This document shows, one piece after another, positions 9,693-17,877 of a stretch of DNA of 64,000 nt. Below the pieces are notes generated by a model. It was not told the origin of the DNA. It was given only the letters and a program-made list of their open reading frames with translations, and did no database searches. The position numbers were made by a program, and so were the translations under genes. Origin of the DNA: Terriglobus albidus (GTDB lineage Bacteria; Acidobacteriota; Terriglobia; Terriglobales; Acidobacteriaceae). How positions within the stretch are numbered: position 1 is the stretch's first letter; the number at the start of each line of letters is the position of its first letter. The stretch covers positions 3,472,001-3,536,000 of the forward strand of contig NZ_CP042806.1 in the NCBI RefSeq assembly GCF_008000815.1. Direction: 5' to 3'.

Positions 9693-9890
9693 CGCGAGAC
9701 CTCCTAATGGTCCCAACGATTGTAGCGATTATTGCGAGGAGCTTTCCCTAAGTTGCTGGAAATACCGGCGGGGAGGAGCTTCTAATGGAAAGCTCGCATA
9801 TTTCGTCGATTCGTAGAAATTGGCCGTCTCTACCCAATCCTCTTCCCGGAGAAAAGGGAATGCAATCACGTAGGATGATCTACGAAGCGA

Positions 9891-11765
9891 TCAAAAGTCC
9901 TGAAGTTCTTTTCCTGGAAGTGACGCTCGCAGGGCATTGAGTACGGCAAGAAGATCGATCACCTCCTGGCTGATGGCTCCAGCGATAGGAGGCAGAAAGC
10001 CAAGAGCCGCCAGAAACATACCGGCAGTGCTCAAGACCATGCCGCCCACGGCACTTTCAAGGGCGATCCGCCGCATTCTTTTGCCTATATGAAGCAGCTC
10101 ATCTACCTTGCCGAGAGCCGGTTCCATGATGACCGCACCGGCCGCTTCTGCGGTGATATCGCTGTTCTGCCCGAATGCAATGCCCACTGTAGCGGCCAGC
10201 ATGGCTGGAGCATCATTGATGCCATCCCCCAGGAATAGAGTTGAAACTGTTGCTGTACGATCTCTAATGATATTGAGTTTTTGCTCCGGAGTCAGACTTG
10301 CGCGGACATCTTTGATGCCGACAATTTCAGCCAGATGCTGAACTTCGACCTCACGGTCTCCCGATAGGATGACCAAATCCTCGACCTTATGCTTAGGTCG
10401 CAGATGCTTGATGAAAGGTTTGCTTTCTTTCCGTGGGCGGTCATGGAACCGGATCAGGCCGGCCAATCGATCATCGAGGATAACAACGCATTCCATTCCT
10501 GAAACGGTGGGCGGAAGCAAGGCTGCTAACTCGTCGTTTATTTTCTTTCTTCCGGTCACCAACACGCGTCTTCCCGCAACCTGGCCTCTTAGTCCGGTTC
10601 CTGGCTTTTCGCTGACGCTCTCGGCACTCTGTAAAGATATATGCTTCTCTCGTGCAGCTTTTAGAATCGCCCCGGCGAGAGGATGCTTCGAGTACTGCTC
10701 GAGGCTGGCGCTGAATTTTAGAGCCCCTTCCATGCTTGTACCAGGGAAGGTGACAATATCCGTAACCGCCGGTTCCCCATGTGTCAGCGTTCCGGTTTTA
10801 TCGAAAAACATAGTACGAATATTCCCGACCTGCTCAAGAACAACCGGTTTCTTGATCACAATGCCTCGTTTCGCGGCCAGAGAGATCGACCCGATGATCG
10901 AGATTGGAATTGCAAGTAGTAAGGGGCATGGCGTGGCGATGACAAGGACGGCGAGAAAGCGTTCGGCCTGACCGCTCAGGAGCCATCCGGTAAGGGCGAT
11001 CAAAACCGCGAGGGGAGTGTAGAACGCACCCAGCCGATCTGCCAGCCTGCGGATGGCCGGTGGATTTTCCTCGGCCTTACGCATTACCTGCATGATGCGT
11101 GCATAGCGTGAATCCACAGCCAGCCTGTCAGCAATGATCGTAAGGGCAGCGTCCTCATTCAATGCTCCTGAGATTACTTGCGACCCAGACGTCTTACGAA
11201 TACGAAAGGGTTCTCCCGTAAGGAAGGATTCGTCCATCATGCCCGTGCCCGATTCCACTGTTCCGTCTACCGGGCAGATCTCATGGGGAAGGACAATTAA
11301 GCGGTCTCCGACACGAATTTCATCCACCCGGATATCTGCGGTAACATCCCCTGTGATTCGATGGGCAGCGCTAGGCATGCGGTGGGCCAACGCGCTGAGC
11401 GTTGAAGAAGCTCGTCGCGTGGCAAACTCCTCCAACGCCTGGCCACCAGAAAGCATCAGGATGATAATCGCCGCAACCAGCAACTCTCCCATCAGGATTG
11501 CGGTAATGATTGACAGCCCCGCAAGAAAATCCGCTCCAAACTGGCGTTTCCGAATTTGGAAAAGAAGGCCATAGAGCAACGGGAGGCCACCAACAATGAC
11601 GATGACCAACAGTGGAATAAAAGAGATCGTTGCCTTGTAATTGAAAAGATATCGGAGTAATAGATACAGGATTATCGCTGCGAGTGAAAGGACTGCGGTA
11701 AAACGGGTCCAGGAATGTTTAATTCGATCGAGAGAGGCATATTTGCCTGCGTTTTCAGATGTCAT
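9891..11765 (-). CDS. P1B-5-type heavy-metal P-type ATPase
   Basis: A 624-aa metal-transporting P-type ATPase. Visible elements are the TPCPLLLAIP membrane motif (about 276), the phosphorylation site DKTGTLT (Asp near 321), the hinge GDGINDAPAM, and SQEVID in the last membrane helices (about 599). A TPC motif in the sixth helix together with QEV(V/I)D near the C-terminus is the published signature of subgroup P1B-5 (Nia-like, Ni/Fe export). Two features are absent: an N-terminal Cys-x-x-Cys heavy-metal domain and the C-terminal hemerythrin domain of some relatives. Its likely job is efflux of Ni2+ or Fe2+ from the cytoplasm; the substrate is inferred from the subgroup. The ATG at 11765 has no clear Shine-Dalgarno. 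The next gene upstream on the same strand is the HAF-repeat gene, 65 bp away. Confidence 0.9.
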   Translation of the reverse strand: MTSENAGKYASLDRIKHSWTRFTAVLSLAAIILYLLLRYLFNYKATISFIPLLVIVIVGGLPLLYGLLFQIRKRQFGADFLAGLSIITAILMGELLVAAIIILMLSGGQALEEFATRRASSTLSALAHRMPSAAHRITGDVTADIRVDEIRVGDRLIVLPHEICPVDGTVESGTGMMDESFLTGEPFRIRKTSGSQVISGALNEDAALTIIADRLAVDSRYARIMQVMRKAEENPPAIRRLADRLGAFYTPLAVLIALTGWLLSGQAERFLAVLVIATPCPLLLAIPISIIGSISLAAKRGIVIKKPVVLEQVGNIRTMFFDKTGTLTHGEPAVTDIVTFPGTSMEGALKFSASLEQYSKHPLAGAILKAAREKHISLQSAESVSEKPGTGLRGQVAGRRVLVTGRKKINDELAALLPPTVSGMECVVILDDRLAGLIRFHDRPRKESKPFIKHLRPKHKVEDLVILSGDREVEVQHLAEIVGIKDVRASLTPEQKLNIIRDRTATVSTLFLGDGINDAPAMLAATVGIAFGQNSDITAEAAGAVIMEPALGKVDELLHIGKRMRRIALESAVGGMVLSTAGMFLAALGFLPPIAGAISQEVIDLLAVLNALRASLPGKELQDF

Positions 11766-11830
11766 AAGCGCGAAGGAATGGTATCTGTCTACCCCGAGGA
11801 TATGCCTATGTTGAATGCATTGGCGTGAGA

Positions 11831-12874
11831 TTACGGATGCTCATCGGTGAGCAGGTCACTATTGAGGACTGCTGCGTGGTAGTCCGGGAGCAGAACACCT
11901 GCAATTTCACCAGAATCGTTGATGGCCGCCGCGAAAGCGAAGGTCACCTGTCCGAGTGGGTTTGGCAAACTGATAGAAATGAACTTGCCATTGTCAAAGA
12001 GCATACCAACGCCAAGTATCTGCCCCGGATCATTGATAGATTTGGCATCTGAGAAGTTAGTGCCTCCAGGAAGGGCTGCCAGGTCAGTCATTTGACCATT
12101 CTCGTAGAGGAACGCGTGCGAATTGCCATCCGTGACGGTGGAGGTGCCGACGATTTGACCTCGATTATTGATGCTGCGTGCGATGCTATTTCGTCCTCCC
12201 GGCAGCGTTCCGAGGTCGTGCATTCCATCGTCGCGATAAAGAAATGCGTGCATTGAGCCGTCTGAGTATGTAGTCTGTCCAACAATCTCTCCGGCCTGGT
12301 TGATGGCGTACGCCGCGCTGCTGGAACCTCCCGGTAAGGTGCCTAAATCCTTCATCATCCCTTGTTCGTACAGAAATGCATGGCCGCCGCTTTCGCCGAC
12401 AACTTGACTGCTGTTGTTAATGGCATAAGCGATGGCAGTATTGGACGGAAGCAGAGTGCCTATATCTTTCATGATGCCTTTCTCCCAGAGAAAGGCATGG
12501 AAGAAGCGATCAAGCGGCAGCCCGGGAGTGACGTACAGGGCTCGGCCCACGACTTGCCCCCGGTCATTGACCCCATAGGCCTCGCTGAATGTGCCGGTAG
12601 GCAGTGTACCGAGATCGATCATCTGGCCGTTCCTGTATAGGAAGCCATGGTTCGCCTCGTCGTGCCCCACTTGAATGAGTGAGCCGGCAATCAGACCGCT
12701 ATTGCTGATCGCGTAAGCCTGGCTGCGAGTGTAAGTAGGGGGGAGAGAACCAAGATCTTTTACGAGTGGATGCTCGGGGACTGCCGAGAGTTCGGACTGT
12801 GCGATAGAGCGGGAGCACGTTCCACATACGAGAATGACGCCCAGCAGTGTGCGCGCGACGGAGGTAAGAGTCAT
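11831..12874 (-). CDS. HAF-repeat secreted protein
   Basis: A 347-aa protein with an N-terminal signal peptide (about 1-25) followed by at least seven tandem units of about 35-40 residues. Each unit combines a HAFLYxxGxMxDLGTLPGG-like strand block with an INxxGQIVGxS-like block. These are the extracellular HAF repeats, which occur in many predicted secreted proteins and whose function is unknown; a beta-rich propeller or solenoid fold is likely. The repeats degenerate towards the C-terminus. ATG at 12874 has a good upstream AAGGAG. A CRP/FNR-like palindrome sits about 98 bp upstream. It lies between two membrane stress genes on the same strand and may be co-regulated with them. Confidence 0.85.
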   Translation of the reverse strand: MTLTSVARTLLGVILVCGTCSRSIAQSELSAVPEHPLVKDLGSLPPTYTRSQAYAISNSGLIAGSLIQVGHDEANHGFLYRNGQMIDLGTLPTGTFSEAYGVNDRGQVVGRALYVTPGLPLDRFFHAFLWEKGIMKDIGTLLPSNTAIAYAINNSSQVVGESGGHAFLYEQGMMKDLGTLPGGSSSAAYAINQAGEIVGQTTYSDGSMHAFLYRDDGMHDLGTLPGGRNSIARSINNRGQIVGTSTVTDGNSHAFLYENGQMTDLAALPGGTNFSDAKSINDPGQILGVGMLFDNGKFISISLPNPLGQVTFAFAAAINDSGEIAGVLLPDYHAAVLNSDLLTDEHP

Positions 12875-12964
12875 ACAAGCTCCTTCCGTGTTGGTCAGGG
12901 ATGGGCTGGTGAACTCTGGGAAGGCCAGCAGACGGCCAGACTAATCTCCGCAGCTCAACTTTTC

Positions 12965-12980
12965 GGTGATTCAAGTCACA
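12965..12980. promoter_or_regulatory. CRP/FNR-type palindrome upstream of HAF gene
   Basis: GGTGATTCAAGTCACA contains the dyad GTGA-N6-TCAC, which matches the core spacing of CRP-family operators (TGTGA-N6-TCACA) with one mismatch in the outer base of the left arm. It lies about 98 bp upstream of the HAF start and downstream of the HdeD stop, so the HAF gene is its natural target. Any CRP/FNR-family regulator could use it; none is encoded in this window. Confidence 0.45.
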
Positions 12981-13015
12981 AGTGAAGGCTGCGAGATTGG
13001 CGCAGTCAGAAGCGC

Positions 13016-13612
13016 TCACGAAATCTCAGGGTGGCTACGAGGGGTGATGTACAGCATCAGGGCTCCAATACCGCATTGCAAGAGTCCAAATGCAAGCAGA
13101 TAGAAATACAGTACCCACGCAATCAAACGATAAGTAAGGGATTGGGCATAGGACGCAGCGAGGATGATAAGAAGCAGCCCTCCTACTACCGCTAACCAGC
13201 CCGTCAAACGTGCCCAGGTTGAATGATGGTGTTTCGAGAGGTGGCTTGCCGTGACAAATTCACCTGTGGCTATTGTCAACAGTTGGAAACCCATCAGATA
13301 GAAGAACCAAAGCAGTTGCATGTGTTCAAAGAGAACGGTAAGGAGAAGCGTTCCAGAACAAATTCCGAGGAAACTCTGAAATCGCTGAGCGATCCGGGGC
13401 CAGAGCGCATCGGTGTTAAAACTGGCGATCCAAACCAGAGTGCTGTCCAGGATTCCATAAACTGCCAATGCGACTACGGAATACATCACGGCGAGTGGCT
13501 GAAGAAAAAGTGCGCGAACGGCATCAGGAACAGCAACTATGGTCAGACTGGTCAGGATTGCTAGAACTCCTCGAGCAATAGTGATCCACCAAAAATGTAC
13601 AAAATGCTTCAT
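13016..13612 (-). CDS. HdeD-like (DUF308) membrane protein
   Basis: A 198-aa very hydrophobic protein with about six transmembrane helices. It begins with the family pattern WWITIARGVLAIL and shows the DUF308 internal duplication of helix pairs. HdeD in Escherichia coli contributes to acid resistance at high cell density; here a general membrane stress role is inferred from the family only. The ATG at 13612 follows an AGAGG about ten bases upstream. A perfect CRP-type palindrome (13712-13727) is the only strong signal in its 197-bp upstream gap, which makes it a good candidate for activation by a CRP/FNR-family protein. Confidence 0.8.
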   Translation of the reverse strand: MKHFVHFWWITIARGVLAILTSLTIVAVPDAVRALFLQPLAVMYSVVALAVYGILDSTLVWIASFNTDALWPRIAQRFQSFLGICSGTLLLTVLFEHMQLLWFFYLMGFQLLTIATGEFVTASHLSKHHHSTWARLTGWLAVVGGLLLIILAASYAQSLTYRLIAWVLYFYLLAFGLLQCGIGALMLYITPRSHPEIS

Positions 13613-13711
13613 TGCCCCATGACCTCTTCAGTGAATCTCGATGGCTGACATTAGGCCTTATCGCGTGGCTATTTCAGCGATTCGAGATTGCGCCGAAGCT
13701 TGTCCTATTGC

Positions 13712-13727
13712 TGTGATCGCAATCACA
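13712..13727. promoter_or_regulatory. Perfect CRP-type palindrome upstream of hdeD-like gene
   Basis: TGTGATCGCAATCACA is a perfect TGTGA-N6-TCACA inverted repeat, centred about 107 bp upstream of the HdeD-like start. The neighbour on the other side (DUF1552) ends at 13810 on the same strand, so only the HdeD-like gene can be the target. The distance is nearly the same as for the similar site upstream of the HAF gene. Confidence 0.6.
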
Positions 13728-13809
13728 TAGTCGATGCCCGATGCGAGGCATATACGTCATTCAGGGCTTCATCCGCGCGAATTCTGGGGAATTGCATTTT
13801 CCTGTTTAG

Positions 13810-15177
13810 TTAGAGTGCAATCTCACCTGTGCTATCGCCTATCTGATGAGTGTCGACGCCAAGTTTGCGCATGACCGTGAGAAGGACGTTGGCCATCGGC
13901 GTATCGGCGGGGCAGACCACGTGACGATTTCCTTGCAACGCCCCATTAGCCTTGCCTGCAAGAAACAACGGGAGGAACCGGTGCTCATGCACGTGCGAAT
14001 CACCCATCGGGCTTCCGTAGAGTACGAGGGAGTGATCGAGGAGGTTGCCGTCCCCGTCCTTTGTCCGTCGCAAATTGTCGATAAATTGGGTGGCTTTGCC
14101 GACATGATATTGATTCAGCCTCGCGAATTCCTCAATTCTTTCAGGTGATTCACGGTGATGCGAGAGGGTGTGAAACGGAGTCGTAACGCCACTCTCGGGA
14201 AAGATACGCTGACTCCGGTCGACGCCCATCTTGAACGTGATTACGCGCGTCAGGTCGCAGGTAAGGGCAAGAAGCTGGAGATCGAACATCAGATCGACAT
14301 GATCATTGAAGGAGTCGGGGACGCTGAGAGGTTCGTTGGTCTGAGTCTTTGGAGTTATTGCATTACGACGTTCAACCTCCTGAATGCGCTTCTCAATCGC
14401 ACGGATATGGTCCAGGTAATCGCTGAGTGTCGTCCGGTCTCGAACGCCGAGACGCCGCTTCATACTCCTGATGGCATCGGGAAGCGAATCGAGGAGGCTG
14501 GCTGTGTTGCTCCCGGTTCGTTGTCCGTTCGGTGCATCAGGCACAAACATGCTGTTAAATACACGCCGGGGAGACCGCTCCATAGGCAACGGAGTTGTAG
14601 GAGACGCCCAACTGATGGTGTGCGTGTAGGTGCAGCTGTATCCGTAGCCGCACTCTCCCGCAATGGCGTTATCTTCAATGCAAAGCTGCATCGAGGGTAG
14701 CCGGGTATCGCGGCCAACGACCTTGGCATAGATTTGATCGATAGACGGTCCAGCGTGAATGTCTCCGCCGGCTGTCCTTCTGGGATGCGCGGCGGTCAGG
14801 AAGACAGCAGAGGACCGGGCATGATCCGCCATAGGCCCATCTTCATCCGGCACGAGTGACATCGCATTATGCAGCTCTGTATTGCTGACGACGGTGATGT
14901 ACTCACGCAGCGGTTCGAGGGGTTGCAGCGACTTTGTGAAAGCAAAATCTCTTCCTTCCTGGGCCGGCGACCAGTAGTTCATGGATCGTCCAATGGCAGT
15001 GCTCCCGGCAGCGCCATGCACCATCTCAATGGCGATAAACCGCGACTTCGGCGCTGCTGCGGTCAGGCGCAGAGGTGTTTGCGCTGGGACCATCGCGTCC
15101 AGAAAGGGAAGACCCAGGGTGACGCCCAATCCCTGCAGAACGGTCCGCCTTGAGAGGTGATTCCGGGTGATGAACAT
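13810..15177 (-). CDS. DUF1552 Tat-exported protein
   Basis: A 455-aa protein with a twin-arginine signal (SRRTVLQGLGVTLGLPFLDA, residues about 9-28) and a DUF1552 body. Conserved DUF1552 stretches include the early FIAIEMVHG strand, the central Cys-containing segment QLCIEDNAIAGECGYGYSC, and LVLYGSPMGDSHVHEHRFLPLFLAG near the C-terminus. The fold resembles alkaline-phosphatase/sulfatase-type hydrolases, but no reaction is established. In many Planctomycetota and Acidobacteriota it is paired with a DUF1592/DUF1588 cytochrome-like gene; no such partner lies next to it here. ATG at 15177 has an excellent GAGGAGG upstream. An AraC-family regulator is transcribed divergently. Confidence 0.88.
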   Translation of the reverse strand: MFITRNHLSRRTVLQGLGVTLGLPFLDAMVPAQTPLRLTAAAPKSRFIAIEMVHGAAGSTAIGRSMNYWSPAQEGRDFAFTKSLQPLEPLREYITVVSNTELHNAMSLVPDEDGPMADHARSSAVFLTAAHPRRTAGGDIHAGPSIDQIYAKVVGRDTRLPSMQLCIEDNAIAGECGYGYSCTYTHTISWASPTTPLPMERSPRRVFNSMFVPDAPNGQRTGSNTASLLDSLPDAIRSMKRRLGVRDRTTLSDYLDHIRAIEKRIQEVERRNAITPKTQTNEPLSVPDSFNDHVDLMFDLQLLALTCDLTRVITFKMGVDRSQRIFPESGVTTPFHTLSHHRESPERIEEFARLNQYHVGKATQFIDNLRRTKDGDGNLLDHSLVLYGSPMGDSHVHEHRFLPLFLAGKANGALQGNRHVVCPADTPMANVLLTVMRKLGVDTHQIGDSTGEIAL

Positions 15178-15285
15178 TGTTCTTGTTCCTCCTCTTGTTG
15201 AACGTCGCTTTTGATGGCCTACGGAACCATCCTCCTCTCAAAAGCTGATGTCGCAAAGAGGCTAATGCGGCATAAAATACGGATT

Positions 15286-16095
15286 ATGCGTCGCACGCTG
15301 CTCGTGAGGGAAAATGATCCTGGCCCGGGAATCGCCATTGCTACGCATGGGCGCGAGTACCCGCGCAACTCGCACATCGCGCTCCATTCTCATGGCGCAG
15401 ATCAACTTGTCTATGCAAGCCGTGGAGTGATGGAGATTACCTCAGGGCAAAATCTCTGGCTATTGCCGCCCCACTTCGGTCTCTGGATTCCTGCATACAC
15501 CGTGCATAGCATTCGAATGCCGGAGCATGTTTCCATGCGTACACTCTATCTGCGTCCCGGACTCCATACCGCATGGACTACCTGCGCGGCGTTCCATGTA
15601 GTCCCGCTTCTTCGCGAGCTGATCTTTCAGATTGTCAGCATGGGGAGAATTCGAGTACGCAATCGTTTGGAATGCGCCTATCGCGACATCCTCGTAGCCC
15701 AATTGAAGTGTTCGACTTCAATTCCGACCGGTGTTGCTCTTCCGCGGGATGCGCGAGCTCTTGCTGTCGCAGAGCTAGTACTCAGAAGCCCTGAAAACCG
15801 GCATTCGGTAGCGGCTATGTGCGCCTCGGTGGGTATAGGCGTCAGAACCCTGCAGCGGGTGTATCAGCGTGAGGTGGGGTTGGATTTCGAATCCTGGCGA
15901 CGGCAGGTCCGTTTGATGAGGGCCATTCAGTTACTGGTAGCTGGCCACAGTATCAAAGAAGTCTCTTATGCTGTGGGATACCAGGAGCCAAGCACCTTTA
16001 TCGATCTGTTTCGCGCCGTCTTTGGACAAACGCCGAAATCCTGGACCCGGGAACTCGCCGCGTTGTCATCGCGGTTCGACTCCTCTCCCGAGTAA
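15286..16095 (+). CDS. AraC-family transcriptional regulator
   Basis: Has a cupin-like sensor half (HSHGADQLVYASRGVMEI is the effector-pocket strand region) and a C-terminal AraC double helix-turn-helix over the last 100 residues. This includes SVAAMCASVGIGVRTLQRVY (first HTH) and IKEVSYAVGYQEPSTFIDLFRAVFGQTPKSW, the family signature. It probably binds a small ligand and activates a nearby promoter; the divergent DUF1552 gene is the obvious candidate. The start is uncertain: ATG codons at 15211, 15265 (AAAGAGG only 3 bp upstream) and 15286 are all in frame. I chose 15286 because it leaves a normal divergent promoter region and puts the cupin right at the N-terminus. Confidence 0.88.
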   Translation: MRRTLLVRENDPGPGIAIATHGREYPRNSHIALHSHGADQLVYASRGVMEITSGQNLWLLPPHFGLWIPAYTVHSIRMPEHVSMRTLYLRPGLHTAWTTCAAFHVVPLLRELIFQIVSMGRIRVRNRLECAYRDILVAQLKCSTSIPTGVALPRDARALAVAELVLRSPENRHSVAAMCASVGIGVRTLQRVYQREVGLDFESWRRQVRLMRAIQLLVAGHSIKEVSYAVGYQEPSTFIDLFRAVFGQTPKSWTRELAALSSRFDSSPE

Positions 16096-16181
16096 AAACG
16101 TACCTGAAGGGCGAGAGCCAGTAGCTCAATCGGTCTGATATCGCGGGGTCCATTGCTTTGGTAAACCACTTGTTCGAGCCT

Positions 16182-17615
16182 CTAGATTTTTTGCTGTGCC
16201 CAACGGCCTTGGCGGAAGAGCACGAGACTGATCATCACCACGGCAGTTTGAGCTACCACGACGGACACGAAGACCCCTTTAGCTCCGAGCGATGTGTGCA
16301 TGGCAAGCCACCATGCCAGGGGAATCTCCAGCATCCAAAACCCGACCACATTAATGTAGGTCGGTGTAACTGTGTCTCCGGCTCCGTTGAATGCCTGCAT
16401 GAGCACCATGCCATAGGCATAGGCCATGTTGCCGTAACTGAAGATGCGAAGGCAGCTTACTGCTGCCGGAACGACAACTGGATCGTTCGTGAACAGCCCA
16501 ATGATAGCCGGCGCGAAGACAATGAAGACCACACCGACTGCACCCAGAAAGGCCATGTTCCATAGGCCGGTGCGCCATACCGCCTTACGGGCGCGATCGA
16601 CATGACCCGCTCCCAGATTCTGTCCGACCAGGGTGGCTGCGGCATTGCTGAGCCCCCACGAAGGCAGGATGGCGAAGATCACGATGCGGATACCGATGGT
16701 GTAGGCTGCGACCGCTGAGGCTCCGAAGAGGCTGACGATCCGCACGAGTCCGATCCAACTGGCCTGCGAAATCAAAAACTGTAAGATGCCCGAAATGGAG
16801 ACCCTCAGCAGCCGCCAGAGCACCTCGCCGTGCAAACGCATATGTCGCGCCGCGATGTGGAGGCGCTCCGTCCCCCGAGCCAGACGATAAAACTGATACA
16901 GCACACCAATTCCTCGCCCGCTAAAAGTCGCAAGGGCCGCTCCGGTCACGCCCAGTTTTGGAAAGGGACCAAGACCGAAGATCAGGCAAGGGTCGAGGAT
17001 CAGGTTCAAGATATTCGAAACCCACAACAGGCGCATAGCGATCGCGGCATCTCCCGCGCCGCGGAAGATAGCATTGTTGAGGAAGAGCATCAGTACGACG
17101 CCCGATCCTCCCAACGCGATGCGCATGTAGTTGGCGCCCGTCCCCACGATCGCAGGCGTGGCTCCCATGAGCGCTAAAAGCTTGGGCGCGAGCAGCAGGC
17201 ACGGAAGTCCAATTACCAGAGAGGTGACCAGGCCGAGAAATATGGCCTGCACCGCGGAGATCGCAGCACCGTCGGCATTCTTCTCTCCGACACGCCTCGC
17301 AACCATGGCGGTCGTCGACATGCCCAGCCCCATTCCCACCGCGAAGACCAGCGTCAGAATCGACTCCGTCAGTCCAACGGTGGCAATCGCATCGGCCCCC
17401 AGGCGGCTTACCCAAAACACATCTACCACCGCAAAGAGAGACTCAAGCACCATCTCGAGGACCATAGGAATGGCCAGGAGAAGAATGGAGCGGTTCAGGC
17501 TTCCCGAGGTAAAGTCCTGATGGCCGCCTCGCAGGGCTTCTCGAATGGACTGCCAAAGGGAGGGGGCGAGTTCTGATTGGGTCGTGGTTTCCATATCGTG
17601 GCGCTTGCCCATCAT
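16182..17615 (-). CDS. MATE-family efflux transporter
   Basis: A 477-aa protein with about 12 transmembrane helices and the two-bundle MATE arrangement. The N-terminal bundle has LAIPMVLEMVLESLFAVVDVFWVSRLG and a GLTESI segment; the second bundle repeats the pattern at IRIVIFAILPSWGLSNAAATLVGQNLGAG. MATE proteins export cationic drugs or metabolites using Na+ or H+ gradients; the substrate is not predictable here. The start at 17615 is the first of two adjacent ATGs; an ATG at 17594 (METTTQSEL) is also plausible, and neither has a strong Shine-Dalgarno. It is transcribed towards the AraC gene, and the 86-bp convergent gap holds a short tRNA-like string. A strong hairpin lies 42 bp upstream of its start and should insulate it from the genes further upstream. 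Confidence 0.9.
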   Translation of the reverse strand: MMGKRHDMETTTQSELAPSLWQSIREALRGGHQDFTSGSLNRSILLLAIPMVLEMVLESLFAVVDVFWVSRLGADAIATVGLTESILTLVFAVGMGLGMSTTAMVARRVGEKNADGAAISAVQAIFLGLVTSLVIGLPCLLLAPKLLALMGATPAIVGTGANYMRIALGGSGVVLMLFLNNAIFRGAGDAAIAMRLLWVSNILNLILDPCLIFGLGPFPKLGVTGAALATFSGRGIGVLYQFYRLARGTERLHIAARHMRLHGEVLWRLLRVSISGILQFLISQASWIGLVRIVSLFGASAVAAYTIGIRIVIFAILPSWGLSNAAATLVGQNLGAGHVDRARKAVWRTGLWNMAFLGAVGVVFIVFAPAIIGLFTNDPVVVPAAVSCLRIFSYGNMAYAYGMVLMQAFNGAGDTVTPTYINVVGFWMLEIPLAWWLAMHTSLGAKGVFVSVVVAQTAVVMISLVLFRQGRWAQQKI

Positions 17616-17656
17616 ATCGGCCTGACATCTCAGGAAGCCAAGGTCAGGTCAACACA

Positions 17657-17700
17657 AGATAAGAAGAAAGCTCTCCGCGAGGAGAGCTTTCTTCTTATCT
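17657..17700. terminator. Perfect 20-bp hairpin, probable terminator
   Basis: Bases 17657-17676 are the exact reverse complement of 17681-17700, with a 4-base GCGA loop. Read on the minus strand, the hairpin immediately follows (and overlaps the stop codon of) the 36-codon gene, so it should end that transcript before the MATE gene. The T-rich right arm (TTTCTTCTTATCT) is within the stem rather than after it. Perfect stems of this length are unusual for simple terminators, so a processed RNA is an alternative. Confidence 0.7.
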
Positions 17701-17805
17701 GATTCCCGGTTTCGGTGGAGTTGGCGTTCCAGGCTTGGTTGGCGGTTCACCGCCATCGGAGTCGTCGTCATCATCGCGACGCTTGATGTAAAGCAGGTCT
17801 GTCAT
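17695..17805 (-). CDS. 36-aa acidic/proline-rich small protein
   Basis: An open frame of 36 codons starting with ATG at 17805: MTDLLYIKRR, a run of five Asp, then a Gly/Pro/Thr-rich tail ending in KPGIR. The TAA stop (17695-17697) sits inside the right arm of a perfect 20-bp hairpin, the arrangement expected for a real, separately terminated gene. A weak GGAA precedes the start. It lies 72 bp downstream of the ADOP permease stop on the same strand, so it may be the last cistron of that unit or have its own promoter. I do not recognise the family. The low-complexity tail gives no clue to function; a small peptide or leader-like role is possible. Confidence 0.5.
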   Translation of the reverse strand: MTDLLYIKRRDDDDDSDGGEPPTKPGTPTPPKPGIR

Positions 17806-17877
17806 ATTTCCATTCCGGAAAGAATTTGAGAAGTGCGTTGCAGAGATTATTGCAGAAGCGCATTAGAAGCGCAGTAT

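Noticed and set aside
9739-9795. GAGCTTTCC and GGAAAGCTC inverted repeat in the gap upstream of the SMP-30-like gene
   Set aside because: The arms match perfectly but are separated by about 39 bases and show no loop structure or T-run. I could not assign it a role.
11846-11860. GGTGAGCAGGTCACT, a CRP-like dyad about 88 bp upstream of the P1B-5 ATPase
   Set aside because: The arms are GTGA and TCAC but the spacer is 5 bp, not 6, and it lies within the coding end of the HAF gene. It does not fit the CRP/FNR half-site spacing.
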